NCBI GenBank assembly: GCA_947044365.1
Contig: OX345636.1
Location: 48,090,896-48,154,895 of the forward strand
Direction: 5' to 3'
Length of the DNA: 64,000 nt
Source: Petrosia ficiformis
Taxonomy: Eukaryota; Porifera; Demospongiae; Haplosclerida; Petrosiidae
The notes beneath the pieces are model-generated. The model was given only the letters and a program-made list of their open reading frames with translations, was not told the DNA's origin and did not search any database. Positions 20,077 to 31,130 of this stretch are shown piece by piece. Both the position numbers and the translations under genes were made by a program. Every line of letters starts with the position of its first letter. The stretch's first letter is position 1.

Positions 20077-20207
20077 TTTGATTAACACACATACTGAACA
20101 TGAAGTCATATTGACAATACTGTTATAGGAGGTACATGTATATACATGTACATGTACCTCCATACAGAGGAAGTGTTAATATATTTTGCACTGTGTTTGT
20201 ATATAAG

Positions 20208-20303
20208 ATGGAGTCAGATGATGTTTCCTCTCATATTCATGGAAAGATTACTGAGAGAGTTGGTAAAAAAAATAGCACTCAATTGATGCAGATTAAAAAG
20301 TGA
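20208..20303 (+). CDS. Possible first exon of an unrecognised plus-strand gene
   Basis: A 31-codon frame begins ATG GAG TCA GAT GAT (MESDDVSSHIHGKITERVGK) right after TGTATATAAG, and its end overlaps a good donor, AAAAA|GTGAGT (GT at 20300-20301). Composition looks coding, but no downstream exon was recognised before the receptor gene. Weak call. Confidence 0.25.
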   Translation: MESDDVSSHIHGKITERVGKKNSTQLMQIKK

Positions 20304-21105
20304 GTTGATGAGATTTTTAAAATTCATCTTGCTTTCTTGTTGCTCCTCATGTACATGCATTGGTTTCCATAACTTGGACTAAGTTACATTAGTGTACAGT
20401 AAACACATTTAAACACATGTATAAGTAAACTAAGTGAGCTAAACTGCAGTATTAATGCTATAGGCATTAATAATTGAATAATGCACAGGCTATTTGCTAT
20501 AGTATAATTACTATGCATATATCAAGTTACATAGAGATCCCAGCTCAATTGCCTTTAAACGCTGTATAAGTGCTTGCATGTGTACTTATACAGTGTTGTA
20601 TTTATTCATATTACGTAAATCATCATCTCTTCCATGTTTTGGAGCTAGAGTTGCAACTCCCGTTTGTGTTGTGGAATTTACAATTCATGTATTTTGATAT
20701 TCAAGTGTAATATATATGAAGGTCAAGACTACTTATAAGGTTTGTACTCTAGGTATCATAGTTCACCTGCATTTTTATTGGCCCCTTAACGAGTGGAATA
20801 TTGAAATCAATAAAATTGGTTAAAATAACAAATCAATAATTTTTAGAGTGTGGCTGTTTATTAGGAGCTGAATTCCTCAATCATCCATGCACATGTGATG
20901 TAATAGTGATGAGCCAAATAAGGTACAATAACAAAAGAATAATAGTTGACATTTAAAACACTCAATTTAGCATAATTATTTTAATCAGCAAAACAATCTT
21001 GATAATTATAATATTTAATTAACAAAAACATAAACATATGTAAAACAAATGTCTAAATCATGTATTTATTACTTCTTCGTGCTCTGTAGTATATAAACAT
21101 GACCT
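20304..21105. other. Spacer; right part is the 3' flank shared by both receptor genes
   Basis: From about 20725 the sequence (CTACTTATAAGGTTTGTACTC and following) matches 54183 onward, the corresponding 3' flank of the second receptor gene. The left part has no recognised content. Confidence 0.6.
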
Positions 21106-24100
21106 TCAATCATCATCCAGTGGCAATTCTTTCCTCACCAGTTCAAAGGAAGAATAGTTGTCAGAACATTTCCTGTCCCTGTCATTTGAACTTAATGGTT
21201 CTGTATTTAGTTCTTGAGTATCTCTTTGTCCTACGAGTTTAATCATTACTCTTTCTTGAATGTGTTTTACACACTCTTTGTTTCGAAATTGAACACCAAG
21301 GTGGAATAATAAAATGACAATAAATGCCACAAAAGCTGTTGATACACTAACTATTGTTGCTGTGTATGCAAAGTTATCTGCTGCAAATGTGGACATAATA
21401 ACGAGCAGTAAGAAAAAAAGTGATTCAGCAAAATTTGCATACCATTCCTTGTAGACTCCACCAAGAGTGATGGACAGCGAGAATAAGAAAGCAACAGATG
21501 ATATGATAGCTGATAAAACGTTTGCTTGTTGAGCACTCAATATAACAGTTAATAATATCAGCAATCTTGTCAGCAAGACTAGTCCAGACCAAAACCGGTA
21601 CCTATCCTTATATGGGCCACCATAAGCATCGAAAAATGGTTTTAATTTTATCCAAAAATGACAACAGGGCAATTTATTTATGTGCCTTTCTATGATTTGC
21701 AAAAACAGAAGAACGAATGTGAAAGGAAGTATTAATACAATCAGTACACAAAGTGCAAAAATGAAGAGGATAATGTGCTTAAGAGAGAAATAGTCTACAT
21801 TTGGATCAACAAGCCAGACTATATTAGAATACGAGTCACCACATTCAATTTTCATAGAATACAAAGCAAGAGTTACAGTTCGAAATAACTTAATGTAGGA
21901 CAGCAGCACTAAAGTAGCTAAAACAGGTACTGCATTGTTCCCAATGATCTTGTAAAATTTGGTGTATTTTGCAAGTATAATCATGACTACTATAATTAAC
22001 CAGATGTAAAATGGAAAAGCAAACTGAAGCCAAACTTTGACATAACTGTCCATTCCTTTATAAAAACATGTTTGTATACCAAGGTCAAGATTAAGCCACG
22101 ATATAAACTGACTGAGAAATATTATTGGACCATTCGGAAAGTAAACAGTTTCATTTAGTTTGACGATGTTAGCAAAAAATATGAGGCCATTTATAGTACC
22201 GATAGAAACTGTTAGGTTTAATAAGATAAGCGAAGCTACTAAAGCAATCCCAGCAAAACTGAATGGTATAAGGAGAGAAATATAGTCATTGGTACACTCA
22301 CCACATTGATTAGAACCTAACAGTAAACTGAGACCCTTGGCACATTCTCCACACAGTAGACCAGACCTGTTGAAAGCACACTGTTCATCTGGCTCTGTTA
22401 TATCAAATGTCACTTCAGACAATGTACAGTAGTCAAATGGACAGCTGCTGTGTGCTATAATGCAAGATTGTTTCGAATTATATTTCATCCAAACTCCACC
22501 TTGTGTTGATATCAATTGATTCTCTAAATCACATAATGTATCTGTAAATGTGTTGGTTAGTTCGTGACTGCAAATGCATTTTCCTCTATCTGAAAGCATA
22601 AACCCAGGTGGACAATCTAGAATATCAATTTCAATAATAATGTTGGATGGCGTAACATCAGTAGAGAGATATATAGTGCTGCTATTATAATCACCAATGG
22701 ATGTATTAATATTAACTGTATAATTGTAATAACTACAAGCAGGTTGCCAAGACTGGAGAACTTCACTGATTTGATGTCCTTTAGCAATCTCAACTGCTTT
22801 CAGTGTTCCCATAGCAGCCCCATTTCTTTGGCCAACTGTTATTAATGGTATGCTTATTTCCTCACCAGGATAAACTGTTATTGCCTTACTAGACACATCA
22901 CAATTAGGTCGATTTTGAATGTCACAGAAACAAACTCTACTTGCATATGAAGAAATCTGGCTGATGTCCTCAAAGTATATTTCATAGTGGAAAAATGTAT
23001 CAAATATCTTTGTACTATTTCTAAAAACGAAACCAACCAAAGTACTGCCTAGCAATAAACACTGATCTATGCCACCCCCATACAGTAACAAGCCTGCCTC
23101 TTCAGCTGTGTTATTTTGGAAGTAAAGTCCACTATACTCATTAGTAATAGTATAATTAAGTGGATCAGGAATGATCACTTGAAAGAAACAAGCTATTGTC
23201 ATCAACTGTTCAACATTTATAGCACCTCCTGTTTGTGTTGCATGATTGTCGATGAAATAAATTGTTGTGGGTAACTTAAGAATGATATATGAATTACCAA
23301 CTAAATTCATTCCCGCTCCTCGCACTCCTGAATTATTTCGAAACAGGTTATTGATATCATAGAATGTAATACTTGATTGTGTTGCTAATATACCAGATCC
23401 TTCATTGTGTTCCACTTTTATTCCACTAAAAGTTGCATTATACGCTTGAAAAAATGTAATGGCTGAAAGTGCTTGATATTCTTCGTTTGAAACACCATAA
23501 GATGCAATGACGTTTTTAAAGTGTATTGACACCGGGGCAGTCATTCCTATTGTGTAACTGAAAAATGAAATATGTTGTGCTATCTTACCACCATTTTTAA
23601 AGAAATGTGTATTTTCTATTTGAACAAATTGATTTATCTCGTTATCTGCTGATAAAAAAGAAATATCTAGCCCACCTGCACTAATTCCAAAGTTAGAATG
23701 AAATATGCTATTCTTCATTGCAATGGGGTTTCTTACTCGCAGCTGTGTACCACAATTTCGTAATTTTGTAGTTCTATACATGCCATTGAGTATATTCAAC
23801 CCTCCTGCAGTATTCAACAAATCCGATCTCAATGAGAGGTCTTTGTTTCCATAGCTGCTGACCATGTTATTGATAAAGAGAGCATACTTTGCATCAGTAA
23901 AAGCTACTAAAGCCATGTTTCCTCCTCCTCCAACAGCAGTATTAGCAAAAGCCCTGATATTAAATAAAGCAATAGCTACAAGATACATTTCTGTTTGATC
24001 CAGTGTAATCAGTAAACCACCACTACCAAAATAACGATCTGAACTAAATCCAAAGGAAAAATTAACATTATACATATAAAAGTATGTTATACCAGCATAA

Positions 24101-24822
24101 CATTGTACGGTATTAGTGTAGAATATACCTATATTTCCTCCCTGGCAAGAAATGTTGTAACATGCTTCATTAGTATTTTGTGAAAATGAAGAATTAGCGA
24201 TTACTAAGTGATGAGAATTGATTGTAGCAAAACCATATCCAGAGCCATTTTGAATTGATAGTTGATAAATATTAAGTTCAAATACCTCAAGTACAGCTAA
24301 TGTTATATTGCTGTAATACAAAGATAATCCTGATGTGTGGTTTTCATTTATTAAGAATATTAGATACCACCTAATATAGAATTCATCTGGAAGCATTCTT
24401 CCGCAATTCGTAATAGTCAATGAGGAAATATTAATGGAAGTAGACAACATAAATACAATGTTTGAAGTGGGAGACTCACACTGTAAAATAGCTGTTGATT
24501 GTGTAACTGTTTCATGGAATCCAAGTGTCTGTCTACCTAACCCAAGAAATGTAATGTTATTTACTAAAGTGATGAGTAATGTTTGTTCAGGCTGAATGAA
24601 ATGTGTTCCCTCTAGAAAATAGAAGATTGTATCAGATACAAAGTATCTTGTTTGGTTATTAATGTAGTAATTAATAGTTTCACAACTTCTGTTCATCGGG
24701 CAGTTAAAACCATTATCAGGTACAACGTAGAACTCATTTGCAGAGACATTGGATTGACTGAGTAAAACCAACTGTACTATAAGGAAAACAGCAGAACTGC
24801 CGCAGCTCACAAACCCCCACAT
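21106..24822 (-). CDS. Beta-helix ectodomain multi-pass receptor-like protein, copy 1
   Basis: A single-exon gene of 1238 codons. Residues 1-29 are a signal peptide (MWGFVSCGSSAVFLIVQLVL...). Residues 30-760 are rich in N-x-S/T sites and irregular short beta repeats resembling parallel beta-helix/Pmp-like folds. About 760-860 is a Cys-rich stalk with CPPGFMLS, a FDYCTLSEVTFD block, CAFNRSGLLCGECAKGLSLL and LGSNQCGEC. About 862-1178 has some seven hydrophobic segments plus the motif KPFFDAYGGPYKDRYRFW. The cytoplasmic tail has about 60 residues (SSFELVRKELPL). Proteins of this architecture occur in sponges and other early animals, where they are mostly uncharacterised. Function is unknown; a surface receptor or sensor is inference. 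Relative to copy 2 an indel brings an early stop, removing about the last 12 residues. Confidence 0.85.
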   Translation of the reverse strand: MWGFVSCGSSAVFLIVQLVLLSQSNVSANEFYVVPDNGFNCPMNRSCETINYYINNQTRYFVSDTIFYFLEGTHFIQPEQTLLITLVNNITFLGLGRQTLGFHETVTQSTAILQCESPTSNIVFMLSTSINISSLTITNCGRMLPDEFYIRWYLIFLINENHTSGLSLYYSNITLAVLEVFELNIYQLSIQNGSGYGFATINSHHLVIANSSFSQNTNEACYNISCQGGNIGIFYTNTVQCYAGITYFYMYNVNFSFGFSSDRYFGSGGLLITLDQTEMYLVAIALFNIRAFANTAVGGGGNMALVAFTDAKYALFINNMVSSYGNKDLSLRSDLLNTAGGLNILNGMYRTTKLRNCGTQLRVRNPIAMKNSIFHSNFGISAGGLDISFLSADNEINQFVQIENTHFFKNGGKIAQHISFFSYTIGMTAPVSIHFKNVIASYGVSNEEYQALSAITFFQAYNATFSGIKVEHNEGSGILATQSSITFYDINNLFRNNSGVRGAGMNLVGNSYIILKLPTTIYFIDNHATQTGGAINVEQLMTIACFFQVIIPDPLNYTITNEYSGLYFQNNTAEEAGLLLYGGGIDQCLLLGSTLVGFVFRNSTKIFDTFFHYEIYFEDISQISSYASRVCFCDIQNRPNCDVSSKAITVYPGEEISIPLITVGQRNGAAMGTLKAVEIAKGHQISEVLQSWQPACSYYNYTVNINTSIGDYNSSTIYLSTDVTPSNIIIEIDILDCPPGFMLSDRGKCICSHELTNTFTDTLCDLENQLISTQGGVWMKYNSKQSCIIAHSSCPFDYCTLSEVTFDITEPDEQCAFNRSGLLCGECAKGLSLLLGSNQCGECTNDYISLLIPFSFAGIALVASLILLNLTVSIGTINGLIFFANIVKLNETVYFPNGPIIFLSQFISWLNLDLGIQTCFYKGMDSYVKVWLQFAFPFYIWLIIVVMIILAKYTKFYKIIGNNAVPVLATLVLLSYIKLFRTVTLALYSMKIECGDSYSNIVWLVDPNVDYFSLKHIILFIFALCVLIVLILPFTFVLLFLQIIERHINKLPCCHFWIKLKPFFDAYGGPYKDRYRFWSGLVLLTRLLILLTVILSAQQANVLSAIISSVAFLFSLSITLGGVYKEWYANFAESLFFLLLVIMSTFAADNFAYTATIVSVSTAFVAFIVILLFHLGVQFRNKECVKHIQERVMIKLVGQRDTQELNTEPLSSNDRDRKCSDNYSSFELVRKELPLDDD

Positions 24823-24960
24823 GTTGATAATTGTACAAGCTAGGTGGATATACCACTAATATACTTACTGGACTGAAGGGATTTTTTGGAAAACGAGCTA
24901 AACAGGATTTATATTAGACCCGATATCTATATATATACAGTATGAGCATGCACACACTCT
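24823..24960 (-). promoter_or_regulatory. Putative promoter of receptor gene copy 1
   Basis: Read on the minus strand, ATATAAATCCTGTTTAGC lies about 90 bp before the start codon. The second copy has TATAAATCCTGTTTAGC at the same place, so the TATA-like element is conserved between paralogues. Transcription start not known. Confidence 0.4.
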
Positions 24961-25689
24961 TTCACGGTGTTATGCAAACATTTCCAATGCACTAAATATA
25001 AGCGGAATGACTATATTATGCGTAAATACTAAACCAATGAACTGAAAACAAACACTTTAGTTGGTTTTACAATCATTCCCAAATGACTAAAAATAAGCTG
25101 AATGACTCTCAAAGTTCAGTTTCGAGTTATGATAATAATAAAAGTATTAATTTCGGTATAACTTGCTGACGTATAATCCCAGAATTCACTGATATTGTAG
25201 AATTAATTATAAGGATGGCACTGTATATAGCTATATTACATCTTAAGCATAATACTTATACAAACTACGTAATACAAAATAATTTCATGATTGAGTGATA
25301 ACATAATTATTATACAACCTGATCATAAGCAATACGACATTACTTCAAGATTCCTTATATTAGAAGCAATATGAATTGTCCTTTGAATGCTTTCGTATAT
25401 AAAAGAATTTTATCAAATATACCCCAAGCACTGCTAATGTTTATAGAATTTTAATTTCAAAATCCCAATAATTATTCTAGGTATATGTATGCATGCATAG
25501 CTAACTGTAACTATATATTACATTAGGCTACATGTGCACAGCCACATAAATATATTTACACTCACGGTAAACAAACAACTATGTTTAGTTATTAAATACA
25601 GCACACACCATGCATGGCACTCAATTAGCTAGTATATATAATATAACTATAATTACATATATTTATTATAATAATATAAATAATAAAAA
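24961..25689. repeat. Dispersed arm repeat, copy next to receptor gene 1
   Basis: The sequence from CACACTCTTTCACGG through AGTTCAGTTTCGAGTTATG and ACCCCAAGCACTGCTAATG to the TATATAAT tract recurs at 31480-32230, 58430-59200, partly at 35076-35454 and 63650-64000, and inverted at 33965-34620 and 60939-61590. No ORF. Confidence 0.8.
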
Positions 25690-26430
25690 CATTTTCAATA
25701 AAAATGGAGAAAGATGCGTATACAGACCTTTAAACCAAAAAAGCATGCTATATATGCTGTTGATTTGATGTTAGAATGGACTGGTCCTGATGAAGGATGT
25801 GGTATGTATTTATATGCTATAGTAATTATAATTATTATAATATTCTTGTTCGTATATGGCCATAGCTCTCCTTTATTAACAATATTCTAGGATAATATTA
25901 TTTAACTAAAAATTAGCATTTTAAATCAATAATGATGTGTTTCTCATAGATAAGTACATGTACATTCAGTTACTTGTGATAGATATTTTACTTTTCATTT
26001 GTTTTTATTAGGGAAGGACTTATTAGTTTTATCTATTTTATCTCATACATATACATGTATGTACTACTTTTATAATTTTGAAAAAGGACACTCATTGCAA
26101 AATACATGTACGTTTCATGAAATGCTTACCTTCAAATGCTTGCTATTCTATCATTTTGTATAGAAAGTCAATGAAATTTGGTAACCAGAAAGAGCTGCTA
26201 GGCTGGGAGGTTAATGTAGGATCTAAAATTGAACAAACCACTTACATATAACCCTACATAAGTACAGCTCTTTGTATTTTGCTTTATAGCAGTGTAAGTA
26301 CATATGTGGAGTTATATGGATGTTTAATTTTAGGTCCTACGTTAACCTCCCAACCTTGTTCGCGTGCTTTTTGGGTTTTGAAAATGAAGGAAGATGTAGG
26401 GAACATCTTCCTTCATTTTTATTGAAAATG
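25690..26430. mobile_element. MITE with CATTTTCAATAAAAATG ends, long form
   Basis: 27-bp ends, CATTTTCAATAAAAATGGAG... and its inverted copy ending at 26430, match at about 25 of 27 positions and extend further into AATAATAAAAA. The right part (about 26195-26365) is itself an imperfect hairpin (GGGAGGTTAATGTAGGATC against GGTCCTACGTTAACCTCCC). It shares its inside with the short form at 28258-28435. An open stretch at 25714-25801 (MRIQTFKPKKHAIYAVDLML) ends at a GTATGT donor and could be a captured exon, but support is thin. Confidence 0.65.
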
Positions 26431-26519
26431 TTTTTATTATTCTTGTGTAATATTATAATTATCAGTATATCATGGTTTTAATATGAATAATTATTATGCT
26501 CATTATTTTATGATATTTA

Positions 26520-27015
26520 TTTGCTCACAAACTTAGCAGGCAGTTTCAGTAAACAGCTTTCATGTTCTGAGGACACAAATGCGTATGCGCAAATAATTCC
26601 ACGTGGCTAAATTAATGAATGCACAAATAAAAATGGCGTCCAATTCAAGATCAAATCTTTGCCGTCAACTATCTGAAGATATCATCTCGATAGTTGTAGA
26701 CCTGAATTTTGCAATGAATGCAATTGGAATGTTACTAGAATCATTGTGATGTGTTATAGATCAACAAACAAAAAAATGATTTGTCTGGAAAATAATAATA
26801 ATACTAATATGAAGCAGATTTAGCCAGTTTTGCCACTCAGCGGTTCTCTACCTTAACGACAATCTTTGACCATCTACATAGTAGTCATAAAAACACTAGA
26901 TATGATTACATATGTGTGTATTAAAGCTTATATGCATATATTACCAGAGATTTCAGCTCATCACTTGCAATTGAAATGTATGGGATGCCATTTTTTTCCG
27001 TGCCATCCCTACATA
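26520..27015 (+). repeat. Dispersed direct repeat with promoter-like motifs, copy 1
   Basis: Matches 28790-29275 in order: ATGCGTATGCGCAAAT, ATGGCGTC, a TATCTGAAGATATCATC block, GCCAGTTTTGCCACTC, TAGTCATAAAAACACTAG, and CACTTGCAATTGAAATG. A 38-codon frame, 26633-26749 (MASNSRSNLCRQLSEDII), starts at the ATGGCG. In copy 2 it is cut to 12 codons. Confidence 0.75.
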
Positions 27016-27040
27016 AAGAGTACTACCGCACCTTCTGATA

Positions 27041-27700
27041 ATTAGAGCTGAACAAACCATCCACAGAACAAATTTAAATAAGTATAACGTCTTTGTGTTT
27101 TGTTTCTGTGTTTTCAGTTTTGACATCCCTACATCCAATAAATGTTTTTTATGGCCAGCCGGTCAACCCTATAACTACTTTCCACGATGTTTAATTTATG
27201 TTAATAAGAATTATAAAATAATATTTATATTAATGTTTGTTTTGTCATGCTTTAGCCGCTGAAATTTTTGCGAACAGACAGACAGACACACACACACACA
27301 TACACAGACATGATTACTGTAACTTTCCGCCTACACTTCACAGCGAAAGTAATAAGTACTAAACCACAAAAGCCACACCCACCAAACATGGCATGCACCA
27401 AGTTCAATGCATTTTGAGAAAATGAATTGAACCGTTTTCCAAAAAGTGATTTTAGTTTTATAGCTACAAGGGGCTGAAGAAAGCTGATTTCTGTAGCTTG
27501 TAAGTGAAATGATAAAATTTACCTTTCTAGGTACTCTCAAACTCCAACTACAGGTCACTCTGGCAGAGCTGCCAACCCACCGCTACCACCAAACTTTTAC
27601 GCCCAGGTGTGTGTGGCTTTCAACAGATACAGATATGGACCCAGATTGATTATAGTAACAACTTTACAAGACTAGAAACTAGTGCTGGGCGATGCCAGTA
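27041..27700. mobile_element. Foldback-type element FB1, partial
   Basis: Starts AGCTGAACAAACCATCCACAG like FB2 and contains TTTTTTATGGCCAGCCGG, a (CA)n patch (27286-27302), then the other arm (GTACTAAACCACAAAAGCCAC ... CTCTCAAACTCC). After 27560 it continues into GAGCTGCCAACCCACCGCTACC, which also follows FB3 at about 37945, so both descend from one longer element. No coding capacity: the frames at 26953 and 27331 are arm translations. Confidence 0.55.
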
Positions 27701-28157
27701 ATTTCAATTTGATACAATACCGAGTAATTTGGAGATCAATATCGATGGTATCAAATATTGAGTGTATAAAGCATTTTCATACATACAAACACAGACATAA
27801 ATGTGTAATTATAACAAATGATTAATTTTATATAGCTAATAAGAATAATTATTATTATATTTAAAATGATTTTCAACTCAATATTTCATATACATCTACT
27901 TTTGGTGGTTTGATATAACCTTTATAAAGTTTAAAATCATTAGTCAAGAATACAGGTGGGTGTACAGCACATGCCTCAAAATATTTAAGCTATTTTCATT
28001 GATCTAGTTTTATGATTACCAATAATATAAAATATATAAATATTATTCTAATTATAATAAATTATGATTAATAATTATTATTCCTATACATCACTGAAGA
28101 GATAGTTGTTGCCAAATTATGAACAAACCATTTTCTTAACAAGTCACTTATAATAAC
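27701..28157. other. AT-rich spacer with a truncated hAT-like end
   Basis: AGTGCTGGGCGATGCCAG at about 27681 resembles the end of the MITE at 38068, but no partner end is visible. Otherwise AT-rich. Confidence 0.4.
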
Positions 28158-28161
28158 AGAA

Positions 28162-28209
<48 letters not shown>

Positions 28210-28235
28210 TAATATAATATATATATATATGTATA
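28158..28235. repeat. (TA)n microsatellite
   Basis: Two TA runs separated by AATTTATTATAATA. Confidence 0.9.
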
Positions 28236-28257
28236 TTATACAAGAAAAAAACAAAAA

Positions 28258-28435
28258 CATTTCCAATAAAAATGAAAGAAGATGTACAACTTTTTGTATT
28301 TTGCTTTATAGTGGTGTAAGTACTTATGTAGGGTTACATGGAAGTGGTTTGTTTAATTTTGGGTCCCACCTAACCTTGTTCGCATGCTTATTGGGTTTTG
28401 ACATCCCTCATCTTCTATCATTTTTATTGGAAATG
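28258..28435. mobile_element. MITE with CATTTCCAATAAAAATG ends, short form
   Basis: 27-bp inverted ends at 28258-28284 and 28409-28435 differ at one or two positions. The inside (TTGTATTTTGCTTTATAG, GTAAGTACTTATGTAGGGTT) matches the right part of the long form at 25690-26430. Confidence 0.7.
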
Positions 28436-28789
28436 TTTTTTTATTATTCTTGTTTCCTTTGTTGTTTTTTTTTCCTGAATGGTGTGAATATTATTTTTTT
28501 TGTACATTGAAGAAATATATATATCATATGAAATCATTCAATCATAAATGCATTAAAGTACGTTTATCAATGAAGGTCAGTCTTTTGTATATATCAATTA
28601 TTTATTAATTGATTATCCTTCTCTTTCACTTACAGATGATGCCTACTATTTCACTTACAGCACTATCTGCAGTCATACAAGAAGTAGTGTCAGTCACTAT
28701 ATCAACCAAATGGCATTCCAATGTTATCATAGTATATAATATTACTATACAATGGCCTAATAATTATATTCATTATTATTTGCTCTAAT

Positions 28790-29275
28790 GCAAGAAGTAC
28801 TTTCTCCTTTTCAGCTTCCATTTACGTTCTGAGTATACAAATGCGCATGCGCAATTAAATTTCATGTCATTAATGATGAAAATGGCGTCAAATTGGAGAT
28901 CAATTCTTCGTAGTCGTTGAGACTCTCTTCTTTCATAGTATCTGAAGATATCATCTTGCTACTCTAAGTTCAGAATTTTACTATGAATGCGACTGGAATA
29001 GTGCTAGAATCATTGTGATAGTTCAACAAACAAAAAAATAATTTGCCTGGAAAATAATAATATTAATAATAATAATATGAGGTTGCCAGTTTTGCCACTC
29101 GCCGGTTCTACCTTAAAGACAATCTTTGGCCACCTGGAAGGTAGTCATAAAAACACTAGATACTAACAGTATAGAAACTTATGTTTATATATTACCAGAG
29201 ATTTCAGCTCATCACTTGCAATTGAAATGTATGGGCGGCCATTTTTTATCCGTGCCATCCTACATAGTGAGTACT
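28790..29275 (+). repeat. Dispersed direct repeat with promoter-like motifs, copy 2
   Basis: Partner of 26520-27015. It contains the perfect palindrome TGCGCATGCGCA (28842-28853), the shape of an NRF1 site, 30 bp before AAAATGGCGTC, which resembles a YY1/initiator-type element. The short ORF after it is broken at codon 13. Confidence 0.6.
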
Positions 29276-29334
29276 ACCGTACTCTCTTATACATATATAT
29301 ATATATATATATTTATATGTATAGGTTATAACAC

Positions 29335-29438
29335 CCTACGAGTGCTCTATCAGATTTATAATCACTGAGCACAAAGGACGTAGGCCCGAGGGCGAGGTGA
29401 TTATAAATCTGATATAGCATGAGTAGGCGTGTTATAAT
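29335..29438. repeat. Quasi-palindrome H1 with GC-rich core
   Basis: Arms GTTATAACACCCTACGAGTG... and ...CATGAGTAGGCGTGTTATAAT. The inner part, CAGATTTATAATCAC / GTGATTATAAATCTG, is a perfect 15-bp pair. The core between the arms holds GGACGTAGGCCCGAGGGCGAGG. Related to H2, H3 and H4. Confidence 0.8.
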
Positions 29439-29658
29439 CAATATATTTCATGAACGACAAAACCTTTGTTGATGTCTGATGCTTCTCCTACCTTTTTGTC
29501 GGCACTTTGGAGAAGGTAAGCGTTGTTTTCTTGTAGTCTGTTTCGACGGCAGGTTTTATATCTGACCACAGGGTGCTATATCTGATATATAAACCTGTGG
29601 TTTGTATATATATATATAATTATATATATATATATAATATATATTATATATGTATTAG

Positions 29659-29807
29659 TTAAAGCACCGGTGCGAGTGTTGTATGGAAAATATAGCATGA
29701 GGGGTGGGGTGGAGAAGCTCATAAAGCACGAGGCGTAGCCGAGGCTTCGAGACCCCACCCCCAGTGCTATATTTTCCAAGACAACACGAGCAAACCCGGT
29801 GCTTTAA
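29659..29807. repeat. Quasi-palindrome H2 with GC-rich core
   Basis: Arms TTAAAGCACCGGTGCGAGTG... against ...AACCCGGTGCTTTAA and GGAAAATATAGCA / TGCTATATTTTCC. The core includes GCACGAGGCGTAGCCGAGG. About 20 bp after it, a 16-codon stretch (29836-29882, MEKKNEVLSVLALNPR) ends at AG|GTAAGCGC. Confidence 0.8.
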
Positions 29808-30019
29808 TTGGTTTATAGTACTTTGGATTGATGCAATGGAGAAGAAAAATGAAGTACTTAGTGTTCTTGCACTAAACCCGAGGTAAGCGCATTGTTTTCT
29901 AGTGTTATAAACAACATCCGGAAAGTATAGAACAGGATGTGGTCAAAAAAGTGTGCTATATGGAATATATAGAACAGTCGGTACCTTTGATGTTAGGCGT
30001 CAAAGTGCTATAAATATAT

Positions 30020-31130
30020 ATATATGTATATAATATATTTATGCCCTAGGCATTAAAACCATACTACAGCTTCTTCAGTAATTTCTAAACAATAATAAAC
30101 ACTCATTCTTACCTCCTATATAGCTTATATTTTCATTTTCAAGTACATTCATTTTCTGTTAAATGCACAGCAAAACACTTCACAGCAGTTACTTTTCTTG
30201 TTCGTTCTCTTCCATCCCACTCTGTGCCTCCTCTCATTTTCACAACAAGCAGCCTCATTTAGTGTACTCAACCGAAAAAACAGATGAACGAATGAACCTT
30301 AGTATAGAGCAAAAGGTCTTAATGGGCTAGCCGCTCAGTTATCCTTTTTTTTTCTTTTCTTTTCATTGAACAAGCAAATATTGAAAATGTTTATATTATT
30401 CTTGTATAATAATATTATTATAATTATATATACTAGCTAATTGAGTGCCATGAATGTATGTGCTGTATTTAATAAGTAAGCATAGTTGTTTGTTTACCAT
30501 GAGTGTATACATATTTATATGGCTGTGCACATGTAGCCTAATGTAATAGTTACAATTAGCTATGTATACATGAGTGTATTGATTGTATTTGAATCCCACT
30601 CATTTGTCGTTTTGGTTTCCCCTTTTTACTCTTTGTATGGAGCAGAGGACCCTGGTTCAAATCCTCTCAGTAATTATTTGTAAAATGTTCTTTGAAACAA
30701 CATCAATATGCTTTAGAGGTCAAGGTCTGTTTCCTTTTTCTTTTGTAGTATATGCATGTACGTGTACACAACTGCCCATGTGCTATTTCGGGCACACAGT
30801 AAAATAACATTAGGCTCACTCCCACAATGCTTTGTATTTGCCTATTAAATGATTTATATAAACTTATTGTTATTAGAAAATACCTATATTCAAGTGGACT
30901 AAATGCAGTGATTTAGAAATAGAATTCTGCTAGCTGACCAAGATAACTTATTCACCATCTGTTTTCGACGAACTTGATCGGAATTTCTTGTCATAGACAC
31001 ATATTTTTAGTATTTGTGTGATATATTAAACTGACTACACCCTCTATGAATATTCAATTATGTGTAACATTTACAGTGCACTTCTTGTGCCCGACAATGG
31101 CTCCTGATTTACAAAATCCTAGTTACAGTC
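30020..31130 (+). repeat. Dispersed repeat block, partner of about 62570-63370
   Basis: Shared phrases in the same order: GGTCTTAATGGGC.AGCCGCTCAGT, AATATGCTTT.GAGGT.AAGG, GCTTTGTATTTG.CTATTAAATGA, GTGATTTAGAAATAGAATTC, and CTGACTACACCCTCTATGAATAT. TTCAAATCCTCTC near 30656 resembles a tRNA B box, but no partner A box is at a tRNA-like distance. No gene. Confidence 0.55.

Larger units (their letters stand above)
20725..25650 (-). repeat. Receptor-gene duplication unit, copy 1
   Basis: 3' flank, gene, promoter region and upstream arm align with 54183-59160. Upstream similarity ends near the MITE at 25690. Divergence is moderate in the ectodomain and low in the transmembrane part. Confidence 0.8.

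Noticed and set aside
30640..30672. GGTTCAAATCCTCTC, like a tRNA T arm
   Set aside because: No A box or cloverleaf at the right distance. The partner copy at about 62690 does not keep it.
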